In this document: positions 44,104-51,994 of the stretch, in pieces
Numbering within the stretch: the first letter of the stretch is position 1
Layout of the letters: each line of letters starts with the position of its first letter
Source: Aquimarina spongiae
GTDB taxonomy: Bacteria; Bacteroidota; Bacteroidia; Flavobacteriales; Flavobacteriaceae
Reading direction: 5' to 3'
NCBI RefSeq assembly: GCF_900141785.1
Contig: NZ_FQYP01000002.1
Location: forward strand, 186,001-250,000
Length of the DNA: 64,000 nt
The notes under the pieces: model-generated
What the model was told of the DNA's origin: nothing
Seen by the model: only the letters and a program-made list of their open reading frames with translations
The model's database searches: none
Position numbers and translations under genes: made by a program

Positions 44104-44898
44104 ATGGATATTAAAGAATACATAGCATCCGGGATTTTAGAACTTTATGTTTATGGTTCTCTTTCTGAAAAAGAGAATACCGAGGTGTATGCTATTTTGC
44201 AAGAACATCCAGAAGCTCTGGCGGAGGTTGAGCGAATCGAAAACTCTTTGAAGGAACTATCTGCTGCTGTAGCACCGGATTTGGATACTTCCATATACTC
44301 AAAAATTGAAAATCGTATAGATCCTGAAGATAACTCTGTAATTCCTATTACCAGAAAACGAAGCAATTTACCGATGTATATTGGTTGGGCAGCTTCAGTC
44401 GCCTTATTAGCTGGTTTATTTGTACAATTGAATAAAAATAAGGAGCTAAGGCAACAACTGGTAGAAAACCAAATAGAAAAACAATTGCTTGAAGGCAAAA
44501 TTCAAGTAGCAGAAGAAGATTTATCTCAAACCAAAAACTTACTAAGCGTTTTACGTAATAAAGAGTTTATCCAGGTACCATTAGCTGCTCAACAAGTGGA
44601 CCCTAATGCTTATGCTACAGTATATTGGGACAAAGAAAATCAAAAGGCCTATATTGATGTAGCGGGGTTACCCACTCCTCCTCCCGGAAAAGTTTATCAG
44701 GTTTGGTCATTAGGCTTGAATCCCTTGACCCCGACAAGTATGGGAACGTTAGACGCTTTTACCGATAATAAAAATAAGATCTTCTCCTTATCCAACCCTA
44801 ATAATTCCGAAGCCTTTGGAATCACCCTAGAACCAGAAGGTGGAAGCGAATCTCCTACATTAGAAATGTTATATACGCTTGGTGCGGTAGAATCATAA
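44104..44898 (+). CDS. RskA-type anti-sigma factor
   Basis: 264 residues. The N-terminal cytoplasmic anti-sigma region (YIASGILELYVYGSLSEKENTEVYAILQEHPE) is followed by one membrane helix (~95-112), a coiled coil (~114-155) and a periplasmic RskA domain (YATVYWDKENQKAYIDVAGLPTPPPGKVYQVWSLG). It should hold the ECF sigma at 43566 until the periplasmic part is disturbed. No zinc-binding ZAS HxxxCxxC motif is seen. Confidence 0.92.
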   Translation: MDIKEYIASGILELYVYGSLSEKENTEVYAILQEHPEALAEVERIENSLKELSAAVAPDLDTSIYSKIENRIDPEDNSVIPITRKRSNLPMYIGWAASVALLAGLFVQLNKNKELRQQLVENQIEKQLLEGKIQVAEEDLSQTKNLLSVLRNKEFIQVPLAAQQVDPNAYATVYWDKENQKAYIDVAGLPTPPPGKVYQVWSLGLNPLTPTSMGTLDAFTDNKNKIFSLSNPNNSEAFGITLEPEGGSESPTLEMLYTLGAVES

Positions 44899-44940
44899 AA
44901 AAAGGGTTAAGACAACATCCTAACCCCTTTATTATTTTTA
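44899..44940 (+). terminator. Terminator after the anti-sigma gene
   Basis: AAAGGGTTA and TAACCCCTTT form a stem with one bulged C, followed by ATTATTTTTA. On the minus strand the stem also serves the convergent lipoprotein gene, followed by an A/T tract. Confidence 0.65.
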
Positions 44941-44950
44941 CAAACTTTTC

Positions 44951-46108
44951 TTAGTTCGTCTCTGTAATCATAGCGTCGCTATTCATAAAGATGTTGGCTC
45001 CAGAAAGCTTGTCGATCTCAAAACTGAATGATGTTGTTGGTGTATCAAATTGCTCTGAGAAGTTGTTTGGTGTATTAAATCTTCCTGTTCCGTAGTTGAA
45101 GTTGATCTCGCACATTTCGTATCCTGCATTTACAGAATATTCAATTTTTAATCGCGTATCGCTTACAGAAGACACGTTGATGTGTCCAACTTCGGTACTA
45201 GTGCTGATATCACATCCATTTGGATTCGTGATCAATTCAATATTAAATCCAGCATCTCCTCTACTATCGATAAACACATATGCTAAGAACGTGTTGAATA
45301 CGTCATTCTCGCAGAATCCACACTCTTCGTGGAATCCATATGCTTTTACACATTCTGGTGCACAACTTTTAACACAGTACTCAAAAGAACGTACCCACTC
45401 TCTATAGTAGTAACATCCAGAGTAGTAAGAATATCCATACTCCTGAGTTAAGTTTTTGTTGTATGCAAACGCAGAATAGAAACACTTGCTGTCTGCATCG
45501 TAAATTTTAGAATACGCTACAATCTCAAAACAATCTAAGTTAATAGATGATAATGGAATAACGTATGCTGCTTTCTTCGTTCCTCCAAAGTAGTAAGGAA
45601 AAGCTTTATAGTTAAATTTACGTAAATTAGGAAATCCATTAGAATAAAATGGAATTTGTCCTTTTTCACCAATATACAGATATACTTTTTTCATATATCT
45701 AGACTTATTGGCCTTAAAGAATAAATATAAGTTTTCTCCGTCGTTAGTAACTTCTACTCTACCTACTCTTTTCTTTTGTGATCCAACTAATAGTGGAATA
45801 ACTTTAGTTTCTCCACAACCTGCTGCCTTAACATCATCAAGAGTTAAATCAGTTGGTTTTAATAATGTATAATCGTAGTGACCATACGTTTTTGCACCAA
45901 ATTCTTCAGGAGCGTTTTCTTCTTCATCGTGTCCTCCCTCTTCTTTGGTTAATCCTTCTGACCCGTCATTTTTAACAAAGTCAGGTTCTGCAACTTCACT
46001 TGCAGGTTCTTCCATTAGTTCATTTTCCTCACTCTTGTTACAAGATGTGTAAACAAAAAATAAAGCAATGAACGCATACTTCAATACTGATACGTAATTT
46101 GTTTTCAT
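44951..46108 (-). CDS. Cys/Tyr-rich lipoprotein of unknown function
   Basis: 385 residues with a lipobox (FVYTSC). A Glu-rich linker (~25-70) leads to a beta domain: KVIPLLVGSQKKRVGRVEVTNDG / NLYLFFKANK / KVYLYIGEKGQIPFYSNGFP, a layout I know from Bacteroidota surface lipoproteins, where a metal or sugar-like binding site is suspected but unproved. The central part is Cys/Tyr-rich (YGYSYYSGCYYYREWVRSFEYC, KSCAPECVKAYGFHEECGFC), suggesting several disulfides. C-terminus: a second beta domain. A 5'-UTR hairpin (46135-46148) precedes it. Confidence 0.72.
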   Translation of the reverse strand: MKTNYVSVLKYAFIALFFVYTSCNKSEENELMEEPASEVAEPDFVKNDGSEGLTKEEGGHDEEENAPEEFGAKTYGHYDYTLLKPTDLTLDDVKAAGCGETKVIPLLVGSQKKRVGRVEVTNDGENLYLFFKANKSRYMKKVYLYIGEKGQIPFYSNGFPNLRKFNYKAFPYYFGGTKKAAYVIPLSSINLDCFEIVAYSKIYDADSKCFYSAFAYNKNLTQEYGYSYYSGCYYYREWVRSFEYCVKSCAPECVKAYGFHEECGFCENDVFNTFLAYVFIDSRGDAGFNIELITNPNGCDISTSTEVGHINVSSVSDTRLKIEYSVNAGYEMCEINFNYGTGRFNTPNNFSEQFDTPTTSFSFEIDKLSGANIFMNSDAMITETN

Positions 46109-46134
46109 ATAAGAATGGTTTTTGGTTGAAATTT

Positions 46135-46148
46135 CCCCTTTTGTGGGG
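46135..46148 (-). promoter_or_regulatory. Small 5'-UTR hairpin before the Cys-rich lipoprotein
   Basis: CCCC-ACAAAA-GGGG on the minus strand, 27 bases before the start codon; a short GC hairpin in otherwise AT-rich leader may stabilise the mRNA or affect translation. Confidence 0.35.
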
Positions 46149-46271
46149 TCAAAACTAATAAAAAATAGTATTCAAAAGATGTGATAATCAGGCAAAACCG
46201 ACATAAACAATGATAAATTCGATGATCTTCACAACTCATATGTCAGAATACCCAAATAGTAAGATTAATAA

Positions 46272-46308
46272 TACAAAAAAGCTTGCCTACTCCCCCAAGT
46301 AGACAAGC
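46272..46308 (-). terminator. Terminator of the TPR lipoprotein operon
   Basis: GCTTGTCTACT / AGTAGGCAAGC (11-bp stem with one mismatch, 6-nt loop) on the minus strand, followed by TTTTTTGTATT, 115 bases after the TPR stop. Confidence 0.85.
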
Positions 46309-46422
46309 CATCATCTAAACATCAAAAAACAAAAATCAAAAATTGTATATAAGTTATACTCCCACAAGAATGTATGTATTCTCTGGCGTAAATGATATAT
46401 CATTACTGGTTGCAAAAATCAA

Positions 46423-47712
46423 TCATAAGTTCTGGACTTTTACAGCAGTAATCGGACCTAACTCATAATCGCTCTCTATCAATTCCTCCTTGATCACTTC
46501 CATTTTATCCAAAAGCCCATTCACCTTATAAATCTGAGCAATGTGCAGATTGGCAACTGGCTCAAAGGTTTTGTCCACTACGTGTGCATTCACCAGATTC
46601 AAAGCTTGCTGGTATTCTCCTTTTAGATACAAGATGTATGCTTTCAAGTCATATGATTGAGGTGTAGGTCGATTGTTAATCTCAATTTCTGCCAATGCCA
46701 TAGCTTTATCGTACTGTTTATATTCTTCGGCAAGCAATATCGCATTATGAACATTATACATTACCCCATAGTTGGGATTGTCTACTCCTTCCTTGTAGTC
46801 CTTTATATTGTCTTCCTTTTGCGTTTGATCTGCCAAATACTCACTGATTTCTGCTTTGAACAAGTAATAGTCCGGGCTCTTACTGTTTGCAATCACGTTG
46901 TCCATTATCCTTAGAGCTTCCTGCGGTTTCTTTTCGTAAGAATAAGCTATCCAAGCGATACCCTTTTTGGCATAAGTATATGAAGGATCGATCTCCAGCG
47001 CTTTCAAATAATGTTGATACGAATCTTTGATCCTACCTGCATGCCCATAATAATCGCCCAAATTGGTGTAAGACCATAACATGAGTGCTTTGTTGTTCTT
47101 TTGTTCTACAAGTTTTGTGGCTTTCTCCATATACTTTATGGTCAAATCGAGATTACCTTTGAAATCACTCCACTTTGCCAATCGAATTAAGAAGTTGAAA
47201 TCATTATGATCTGCGATCTTTTCTAAATGTTTTGAAGCATTATTGTATTCTCCTAACTCCATCGACACATCAAACAACACCATTGTAGCAGCCTTGTTAT
47301 CATTAATTGCTCTTGCGATTTTTGCAGCTGCCTTTGCATCTATAAAACGATGCTGAGTAATATAATTTTGTGCAAGAGCTAACCAATAATTCTCTCTTTT
47401 GAAAGCGGCTATATCTGCAGATTTTTGTAATATTTGTTCGGCTTTTTTTAGGTATGAAATCTCACCTGTGGCCTGAAACAAATCGGTATATGCTTGAGCC
47501 ACGGGACCCATGGATGTAATTTGGGTACTATCTTCTTTTATTCTTGCATTCCAGAATGCTAATTCGTGCTCTGCTTTCAGGATCTTATCCTGATGATCTA
47601 TTTGTAAATAGCTATCATAATCGCTTGTATTACTTATTCTTTCAGTGTCTTCTTTACAAGAGAGGAAAAGGATTACAGCTATAAAAATATATAAGATTTG
47701 AATTGTTTTCAT
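46423..47712 (-). CDS. TPR-repeat lipoprotein
   Basis: 429 residues with a lipobox (FLSC, C19) and about nine tetratricopeptide helix pairs (for example NYWLALAQNYITQHRFIDAKAAAKIA, YTNLGDYYGHAGRIKDSYQHYLKALEID, SYDLKAYILYLKGEYQQALNLVNAHV). It is a periplasmic scaffold. The DUF4331 pair lies just upstream in the same direction, separated by a structured 152-base spacer, so an operon with a separate step of control is likely. After the TGA at 46423 an in-frame 22-codon open stretch runs to 46354, probably chance. Confidence 0.85.
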   Translation of the reverse strand: MKTIQILYIFIAVILFLSCKEDTERISNTSDYDSYLQIDHQDKILKAEHELAFWNARIKEDSTQITSMGPVAQAYTDLFQATGEISYLKKAEQILQKSADIAAFKRENYWLALAQNYITQHRFIDAKAAAKIARAINDNKAATMVLFDVSMELGEYNNASKHLEKIADHNDFNFLIRLAKWSDFKGNLDLTIKYMEKATKLVEQKNNKALMLWSYTNLGDYYGHAGRIKDSYQHYLKALEIDPSYTYAKKGIAWIAYSYEKKPQEALRIMDNVIANSKSPDYYLFKAEISEYLADQTQKEDNIKDYKEGVDNPNYGVMYNVHNAILLAEEYKQYDKAMALAEIEINNRPTPQSYDLKAYILYLKGEYQQALNLVNAHVVDKTFEPVANLHIAQIYKVNGLLDKMEVIKEELIESDYELGPITAVKVQNL

Positions 47713-47743
47713 CTGTTTAAGATTTGAATGTTTAGTTTTTTAA

Positions 47744-47849
47744 ACCACCGCTACGTATGGAACATTACGTCATGGTATTCATAATGCTGCAACTCCTATG
47801 ACATATGGTAGATTTATTTGATTGCAACATTATATGTAGTAGCGGTGGT
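47744..47849 (-). repeat. Nested inverted-repeat element in the DUF4331-TPR intergenic spacer
   Basis: Outer arms ACCACCGCTAC (47744-47754) and GTAGCGGTGGT (47839-47849) are perfect 11-bp inverted repeats. Inside, ATAATGCTGCAA (47781-47792) pairs with TTGCAACATTAT (47822-47833), 11/12. The single mismatch is C-A on the plus-sense strand but a G-U wobble in the minus-sense RNA, so folding is best in the transcript of the DUF4331-TPR operon. The element could be a processing/attenuation signal or a small transposon-like repeat. A T-rich 12-mer (TTTAGTTTTTTA) occurs on both sides (47731, 47856). Confidence 0.7.
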
Positions 47850-47864
47850 CAAAAATTTAGTTTT

Positions 47865-48479
47865 TTATGAAGCGTGTGGCGGTTCTAGATAAGGAAATGA
47901 AGCCAAAGGAGTTTCTCCGGATGCATCCACTCCATCACTAACCAAAATCGGAAGATCTGCATTTCCATCTCCATCAAGATCCTGCCCATTAAAACGATCT
48001 CCGTTTTGTCCTCCAAAAATCAATATCAATGAAATATCAATGACATCATCTGTAAGTCTTCTACCCGTTAATAGATTTGTACCGTCAAAATAAGTAGTTG
48101 GAGCATCTGGTGCTACCTGTAGTACATCTGCCGCCAAAAATGTGGTAAGTTGTACAGCGTCTTGACCAAGAATATTATTTTCATATTGTGCTCCGTATGC
48201 ACCATAAAGACGAACTGCTTCTTCTAAAAATAACGGTTGAAAAATGGGCACTCTTTCTGAAGGAATAGTAACATTAAAGGCATCTTTGTTTGCTCCATCA
48301 TCAAATCTCAGTAATGCACTGTTTATTGCCGGTCTCCCCATTTGATCTACCTGAGCAAAAGTTCCTGTAAAATCAGGTCCTGGATCAGGAATATTTGGAT
48401 TTCCATCGTCATCATTGTTACAGCTTGTTGCAAACAATAAAGTGATCAAAAGTAGGGTGCTATATTTTAAAATTTTCAT
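47865..48479 (-). CDS. DUF4331-type lipoprotein, C-terminal-half module
   Basis: 204 residues with a lipobox (LFATSC). The mature sequence (QVDQMGRPAINSALLRFDDGANKDAFN..., FLAADVLQVAPDAPTTYFDG, GRRLTDDVIDISLILIFGG) fits the second half of DUF4331 proteins, whose usual pattern is QVSRLGNPLVNEV...KDAFN. The upstream gene (48503) carries the first half, so the family's two halves are separate, each with its own export signal. The C-terminus carries a short acidic loop (GQDLDGDGNADLP) that may bind calcium. Confidence 0.82.
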   Translation of the reverse strand: MKILKYSTLLLITLLFATSCNNDDDGNPNIPDPGPDFTGTFAQVDQMGRPAINSALLRFDDGANKDAFNVTIPSERVPIFQPLFLEEAVRLYGAYGAQYENNILGQDAVQLTTFLAADVLQVAPDAPTTYFDGTNLLTGRRLTDDVIDISLILIFGGQNGDRFNGQDLDGDGNADLPILVSDGVDASGETPLASFPYLEPPHAS

Positions 48480-48502
48480 GATTATAGTTTTTAAAAATTA
48501 GA

Positions 48503-49204
48503 TTATTGTTTTCTTTTGGTTTCTACCCATGCATTAAATACTTCAACATTTGTTCCTGCGGGGTGGCTAAATGTTCCTCCTAATAAAGAATTAGGAACTT
48601 CGATTACTACGGCCAGCACATTGGTACCATCGAATGTATCAGTTCCGTTTCTATTGAAACCTTCTGGAACTACTTGACCGCGAATAACTTGTGAAAAACG
48701 ATCAAAATCGAAGAAAAAAGGATCTTCTCTAAGCCCAGCGAAATAAGAAATTCCATTAGCTGTAGCCGTATTAGCCGTTGCCCCCGTACTAATTACTACT
48801 TCTCCGCGCAGAGATGTGGTTTCGTCGATTACACTGTTTAACCCTGTATTTGATGGAGCATAAGGACCAAAGAAATACATCGTTCCATTTCTTGGAATGG
48901 CTTGGATTACCATGTCTTCGACCATATCACCATCGTTATCAATATTGATTTCGATCAGGATATCTTCATCAAAAGAAGCATCTGCTCCAGGCATCTGCAA
49001 TCCTTGTACAGTAGTAGCAAAAACTGTATTGTCTGGATTTGCTCCTTCGTAAGCATAAAAATCGGCAATGTCTGCTCTGGCATCACCTCCGTCTGCTAAT
49101 CGAATACCTGGCGCATCAATGTGATCTGCCGCAATAAGTATTACTGCAACCAGAATTAGTAAGCTACTAAACAAAAGCACGTTTGTTTTTTTAATAGAGT
49201 TCAT
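48503..49204 (-). CDS. DUF4331 exported protein, N-terminal-half module
   Basis: 233 residues with a signal peptide (LLILVAVILIAA). The mature part begins DHIDAPGIRLADGGDARADIADFYAYEG, the DUF4331 hallmark, then EINIDNDGDMVEDMVIQ and FYFGPY-type strands, ending with HPAGTNVEVFNAWVETKRKQ. DUF4331 proteins are secreted and of unknown function. It is the first gene of the operon with 47865 and 46423, 23 bases before the second. The divergent gap to 49369 (164 bases) carries the promoters. Confidence 0.87.
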   Translation of the reverse strand: MNSIKKTNVLLFSSLLILVAVILIAADHIDAPGIRLADGGDARADIADFYAYEGANPDNTVFATTVQGLQMPGADASFDEDILIEINIDNDGDMVEDMVIQAIPRNGTMYFFGPYAPSNTGLNSVIDETTSLRGEVVISTGATANTATANGISYFAGLREDPFFFDFDRFSQVIRGQVVPEGFNRNGTDTFDGTNVLAVVIEVPNSLLGGTFSHPAGTNVEVFNAWVETKRKQ

Positions 49205-49368
49205 TTTTTTAGTTTTTAAAAAGTTTACGCCTATACTTACGAGCCATTATTAGGGTCGGTTTTCTTGATATCGTTAAATGTTTGTTAATGATTATCGTAA
49301 ACATCATAGCACCAACGTTACTGTTTAGAAAAAAAATAAACCTAAATTTGTAATAAACTGGTAGATTA

Positions 49369-50553
49369 ATGAACCCTTCTACTTCTGGATGGATTGATAA
49401 ATATCTTAGAGATTTGGATGATGACTCTGAAAGGCTTCAGTGGTCATTTGAACAATTATATGCGGGATTGAGAAGTGCCGGTTTTATTTACGGGACTTCC
49501 ATCCATTCTTTAATAGATAGTAGTTCAGACATTACCTATTCTGAAGAAGAAAAAACAAAAATCAATTTATTAACTGCTTTGGTTGTGGTGTATTACGACA
49601 CTATACAGAATGCTAATCCTAAAGATTGTATTAATGCATTAGTTCAATTTTATGGCTTTCTAGACACCAAAAAATCGTTTTTCTCTTTTTCTAACGTACT
49701 CCCCACCAATAAAACGGAAAAGCTAGAAAAGATCATTCATGCCAGAATACAAACGAATGAATCGATCTTCAGAAAAAACTTTAGTCACTTGCTCACCAAT
49801 GCGCTCTTGTTTATTGATGTTTTGGCTTTTGATTATTTCTTGATTCATAATAAAAACCCTTTTGAGTACGCTGCCAAACTAGAAGAAACCTTAACCAATA
49901 CAGTTTTTCTAGCATTAAACTCTAAAGATGAACAAAATGAACACGATAAATTATTAATAAAGTTGTTTGCTTCGTCGGTGAGATACACCAATATTTCTAC
50001 TGAAGAAGATGCAAGTTTCGATTATATTGAGTTGGATCCTTATACAGATGACATTGAAAAAAAATACATATTAGATCTATCCAGTATGGCTATTTGGAAT
50101 GATAAGGAATTGGATCAAGGAGAACAAACCTTTATGTCGGCACTGGGAGCAGAACTCAAATTATCAAATGCCGAGGTAAAAGAATCCATAGATATGGTTC
50201 ATGAATTCATCAATGCTCATAAAGAGCAGATTACTTATTTCAATTATTCGAACCCTGCGTTACATTTCTATCAGCAAACCTCAAGAACCGTAAGTATTTT
50301 GGTATTGAGAAATAAGAAAAGGTTGATCAAGGAAATTACTGAAAGTAAAGAACTAATGATTTTATTAGGTCAGTCTGCTATGAGAGAACTCTCTAAAGAA
50401 GAAAAACAACAGGTAAAACAACAACTTATAGATATTTGCAAGACCATTCCTTCTCTTGCTATATTTATCTTACCAGGAGGAAGTCTTTTGCTTCCCCTAC
50501 TCATAAAATTTATACCTCAGCTGCTACCTTCTGCGTTCAACGAAAATAAATAA
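49369..50553 (+). CDS. LETM1-related biofilm-associated protein
   Basis: 394 residues, no signal peptide. The C-terminal ~75 residues (MILLGQSAMRELSKEEKQQVKQQLIDICKTIPSLAIFILPGGSLLLPLLIKFIPQLLPSAF) are the LETM1-like segment: a short helix, an acidic/basic stretch, then a hydrophobic hairpin ending in a PGG...LLP motif. The N-terminal ~300 residues are helical. The flavobacterial family carries this name; its role is not settled. It converges on the membrane partner of the sigma factor with a one-base gap. Confidence 0.88.
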   Translation: MNPSTSGWIDKYLRDLDDDSERLQWSFEQLYAGLRSAGFIYGTSIHSLIDSSSDITYSEEEKTKINLLTALVVVYYDTIQNANPKDCINALVQFYGFLDTKKSFFSFSNVLPTNKTEKLEKIIHARIQTNESIFRKNFSHLLTNALLFIDVLAFDYFLIHNKNPFEYAAKLEETLTNTVFLALNSKDEQNEHDKLLIKLFASSVRYTNISTEEDASFDYIELDPYTDDIEKKYILDLSSMAIWNDKELDQGEQTFMSALGAELKLSNAEVKESIDMVHEFINAHKEQITYFNYSNPALHFYQQTSRTVSILVLRNKKRLIKEITESKELMILLGQSAMRELSKEEKQQVKQQLIDICKTIPSLAIFILPGGSLLLPLLIKFIPQLLPSAFNENK

Positions 50554-50554
50554 G

Positions 50555-51184
50555 TTATACTTCTAATTTTTCTAACTCGTTATAATTTCTTTTTAGTCTT
50601 CGGGTAATAATACCATAAATAACTCTATAGAATAACGCAATAAACCCGATAAAGATAAGACCAAGAATAATAGAGCTTACTATAATAATTGTTGTAGACG
50701 CTTGCCCCAGATCTGCTTGTTTTTGGTAATGATCTGTAAAGGCTGCCAGATATATGGTAAAAGACATAAAGGTTAATGCAAAGAAACCGATATTAAACCA
50801 AACGTAATATTTAACTGTTTTTCTGGTTCTGAAAATGTTTTCCATCAAAACCTTGGCAGAATCTGTAGTTTGAATTTTCTTATAATTTAAATAAAACCGA
50901 ACCACAAAAAACACGATCACTGCATAATATACTAATGAAAGTCCTACAATAAAGCCTCCACTTAACAGTTCGTCTACTTGCTCTTGTTCTGTATACCCAT
51001 TTACCCTAAGGAAAATATCCAATAGTACCCATAGCGAGAACTCCAATAGACTTATAATGAAAATCCACTTTACCATCGAGGACGATTTTTTCAAAATCAT
51101 CTTGTAGATCTCATTATATGATAGTCTTGGCATTGCAGTATCCTGCTTCTTCCAATCTTTTTTTAATAACTCTAATTCATCCAT
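50555..51184 (-). CDS. Four-TM membrane protein, putative sigma-factor partner
   Basis: 209 residues starting MDELELLKKDWKKQD, the cytoplasmic start typical of flavobacterial anti-sigma-like proteins, then four hydrophobic helices (~38-58, ~72-96, ~120-146, ~163-190) and a basic tail (RRLKRNYNELEKLEV). The ECF sigma gene lies 6 bases upstream on the same strand, so a role as its membrane-bound negative regulator is the best guess. No periplasmic sensor domain is present. Confidence 0.78.
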   Translation of the reverse strand: MDELELLKKDWKKQDTAMPRLSYNEIYKMILKKSSSMVKWIFIISLLEFSLWVLLDIFLRVNGYTEQEQVDELLSGGFIVGLSLVYYAVIVFFVVRFYLNYKKIQTTDSAKVLMENIFRTRKTVKYYVWFNIGFFALTFMSFTIYLAAFTDHYQKQADLGQASTTIIIVSSIILGLIFIGFIALFYRVIYGIITRRLKRNYNELEKLEV

Positions 51185-51190
51185 ACGGGA

Positions 51191-51685
51191 TTAGGGATTT
51201 AATATTTTTTTCAATTTTGTCTTTACCCGATTCATTTTTACTCTGGCATTTACCTCACTAATACCCAAGGTATCAGCGATTTCTTTATAAGATTTATCTT
51301 CCAGATATAAAAAAACCAGGGCTTTTTCTATATCGTTAAGCTGCTTTACCGCAGCGTACATTAATTTTAATTGTTGCTCTACCTCATCATCATAATCTTC
51401 AGCTTTAATTCTGAAATTCATCGCATCCAGATCCGTAGTTTTTATACTTCTCTTGGATTTCCTATACAACGTTATTGCCGTATTCAAGGCTACCCTATAC
51501 ATCCAGGTGCTAAATTTTGCATCCCCGCGAAATTTGGGGTAAGCCTTCCAAAGTTGAATTGTAATCTCTTGAAACAAATCATTATGTGACTCAGAATCAC
51601 TGGTGTAGATCCTACAAACCTTGTGAACAATATTTTGATTTTGTTCAAGATTGGTTACAAAACTATGTTCTAATTCTTTATCCAT
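51191..51685 (-). CDS. ECF-type RNA polymerase sigma factor (second in the window)
   Basis: 164 residues with region 2 (LFQEITIQLWKAYPKFRGDAKFSTWMYRVALNTAITLYRK) and region 4 (YLEDKSYKEIADTLGISEVNARVKMNRVKTKLKK). First gene of a two-gene operon with 50555-51184. The upstream 309 bases to 51995 hold no gene; they are AT-rich and hold the divergent promoters. Confidence 0.92.
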   Translation of the reverse strand: MDKELEHSFVTNLEQNQNIVHKVCRIYTSDSESHNDLFQEITIQLWKAYPKFRGDAKFSTWMYRVALNTAITLYRKSKRSIKTTDLDAMNFRIKAEDYDDEVEQQLKLMYAAVKQLNDIEKALVFLYLEDKSYKEIADTLGISEVNARVKMNRVKTKLKKILNP

Positions 51686-51962
51686 TTAGTCAGTTACACC
51701 TTATATGTAGTCGGCAAAACTAATCTGTTACAACTTTTGCTAACAAATTATTACTTTTTTAAGCAATACAGAAAATGGATATCAATAAAACTTTCTTCAT
51801 AAAAAGAAGCAAAACCCATACCAATTTTATATTTCTTTTGCTATATTTAATCATCCAAACAGGTTAAAGACTAATTATCGTCGCCCCTTGTTATCGATGA
51901 AAGTAATTACCCTTTTTTAACCTTTTACCCCTATAACATTGTCTTGTTTTTCAAAAATGCAT

Positions 51963-51992
51963 CATGTTTAAAAAATTAAATAATTTAAACAC
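51963..51992 (+). promoter_or_regulatory. Inverted repeat at the start of the orphan LytTR gene
   Basis: CATGTTTAAA / TTTAAACACG is an inverted repeat (9 of 10 bases) around an 11-base AT spacer, ending three bases before the ATG at 51995. It could be an autoregulatory operator or a hairpin that covers the translation start. Confidence 0.5.
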
Positions 51993-51994
51993 GT

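Noticed and set aside
44151..44498. 115-codon minus-strand frame
   Set aside because: Antisense of the anti-sigma gene; Ser-rich shadow.
47731..47867. Target-site duplication (TTTAGTTTTTTA) around the hairpin element
   Set aside because: The 12-mer is not flush on the right, and similar T-rich words are normal minus-strand leaders here (before 48479 and 49204), so it is not good evidence of transposition.
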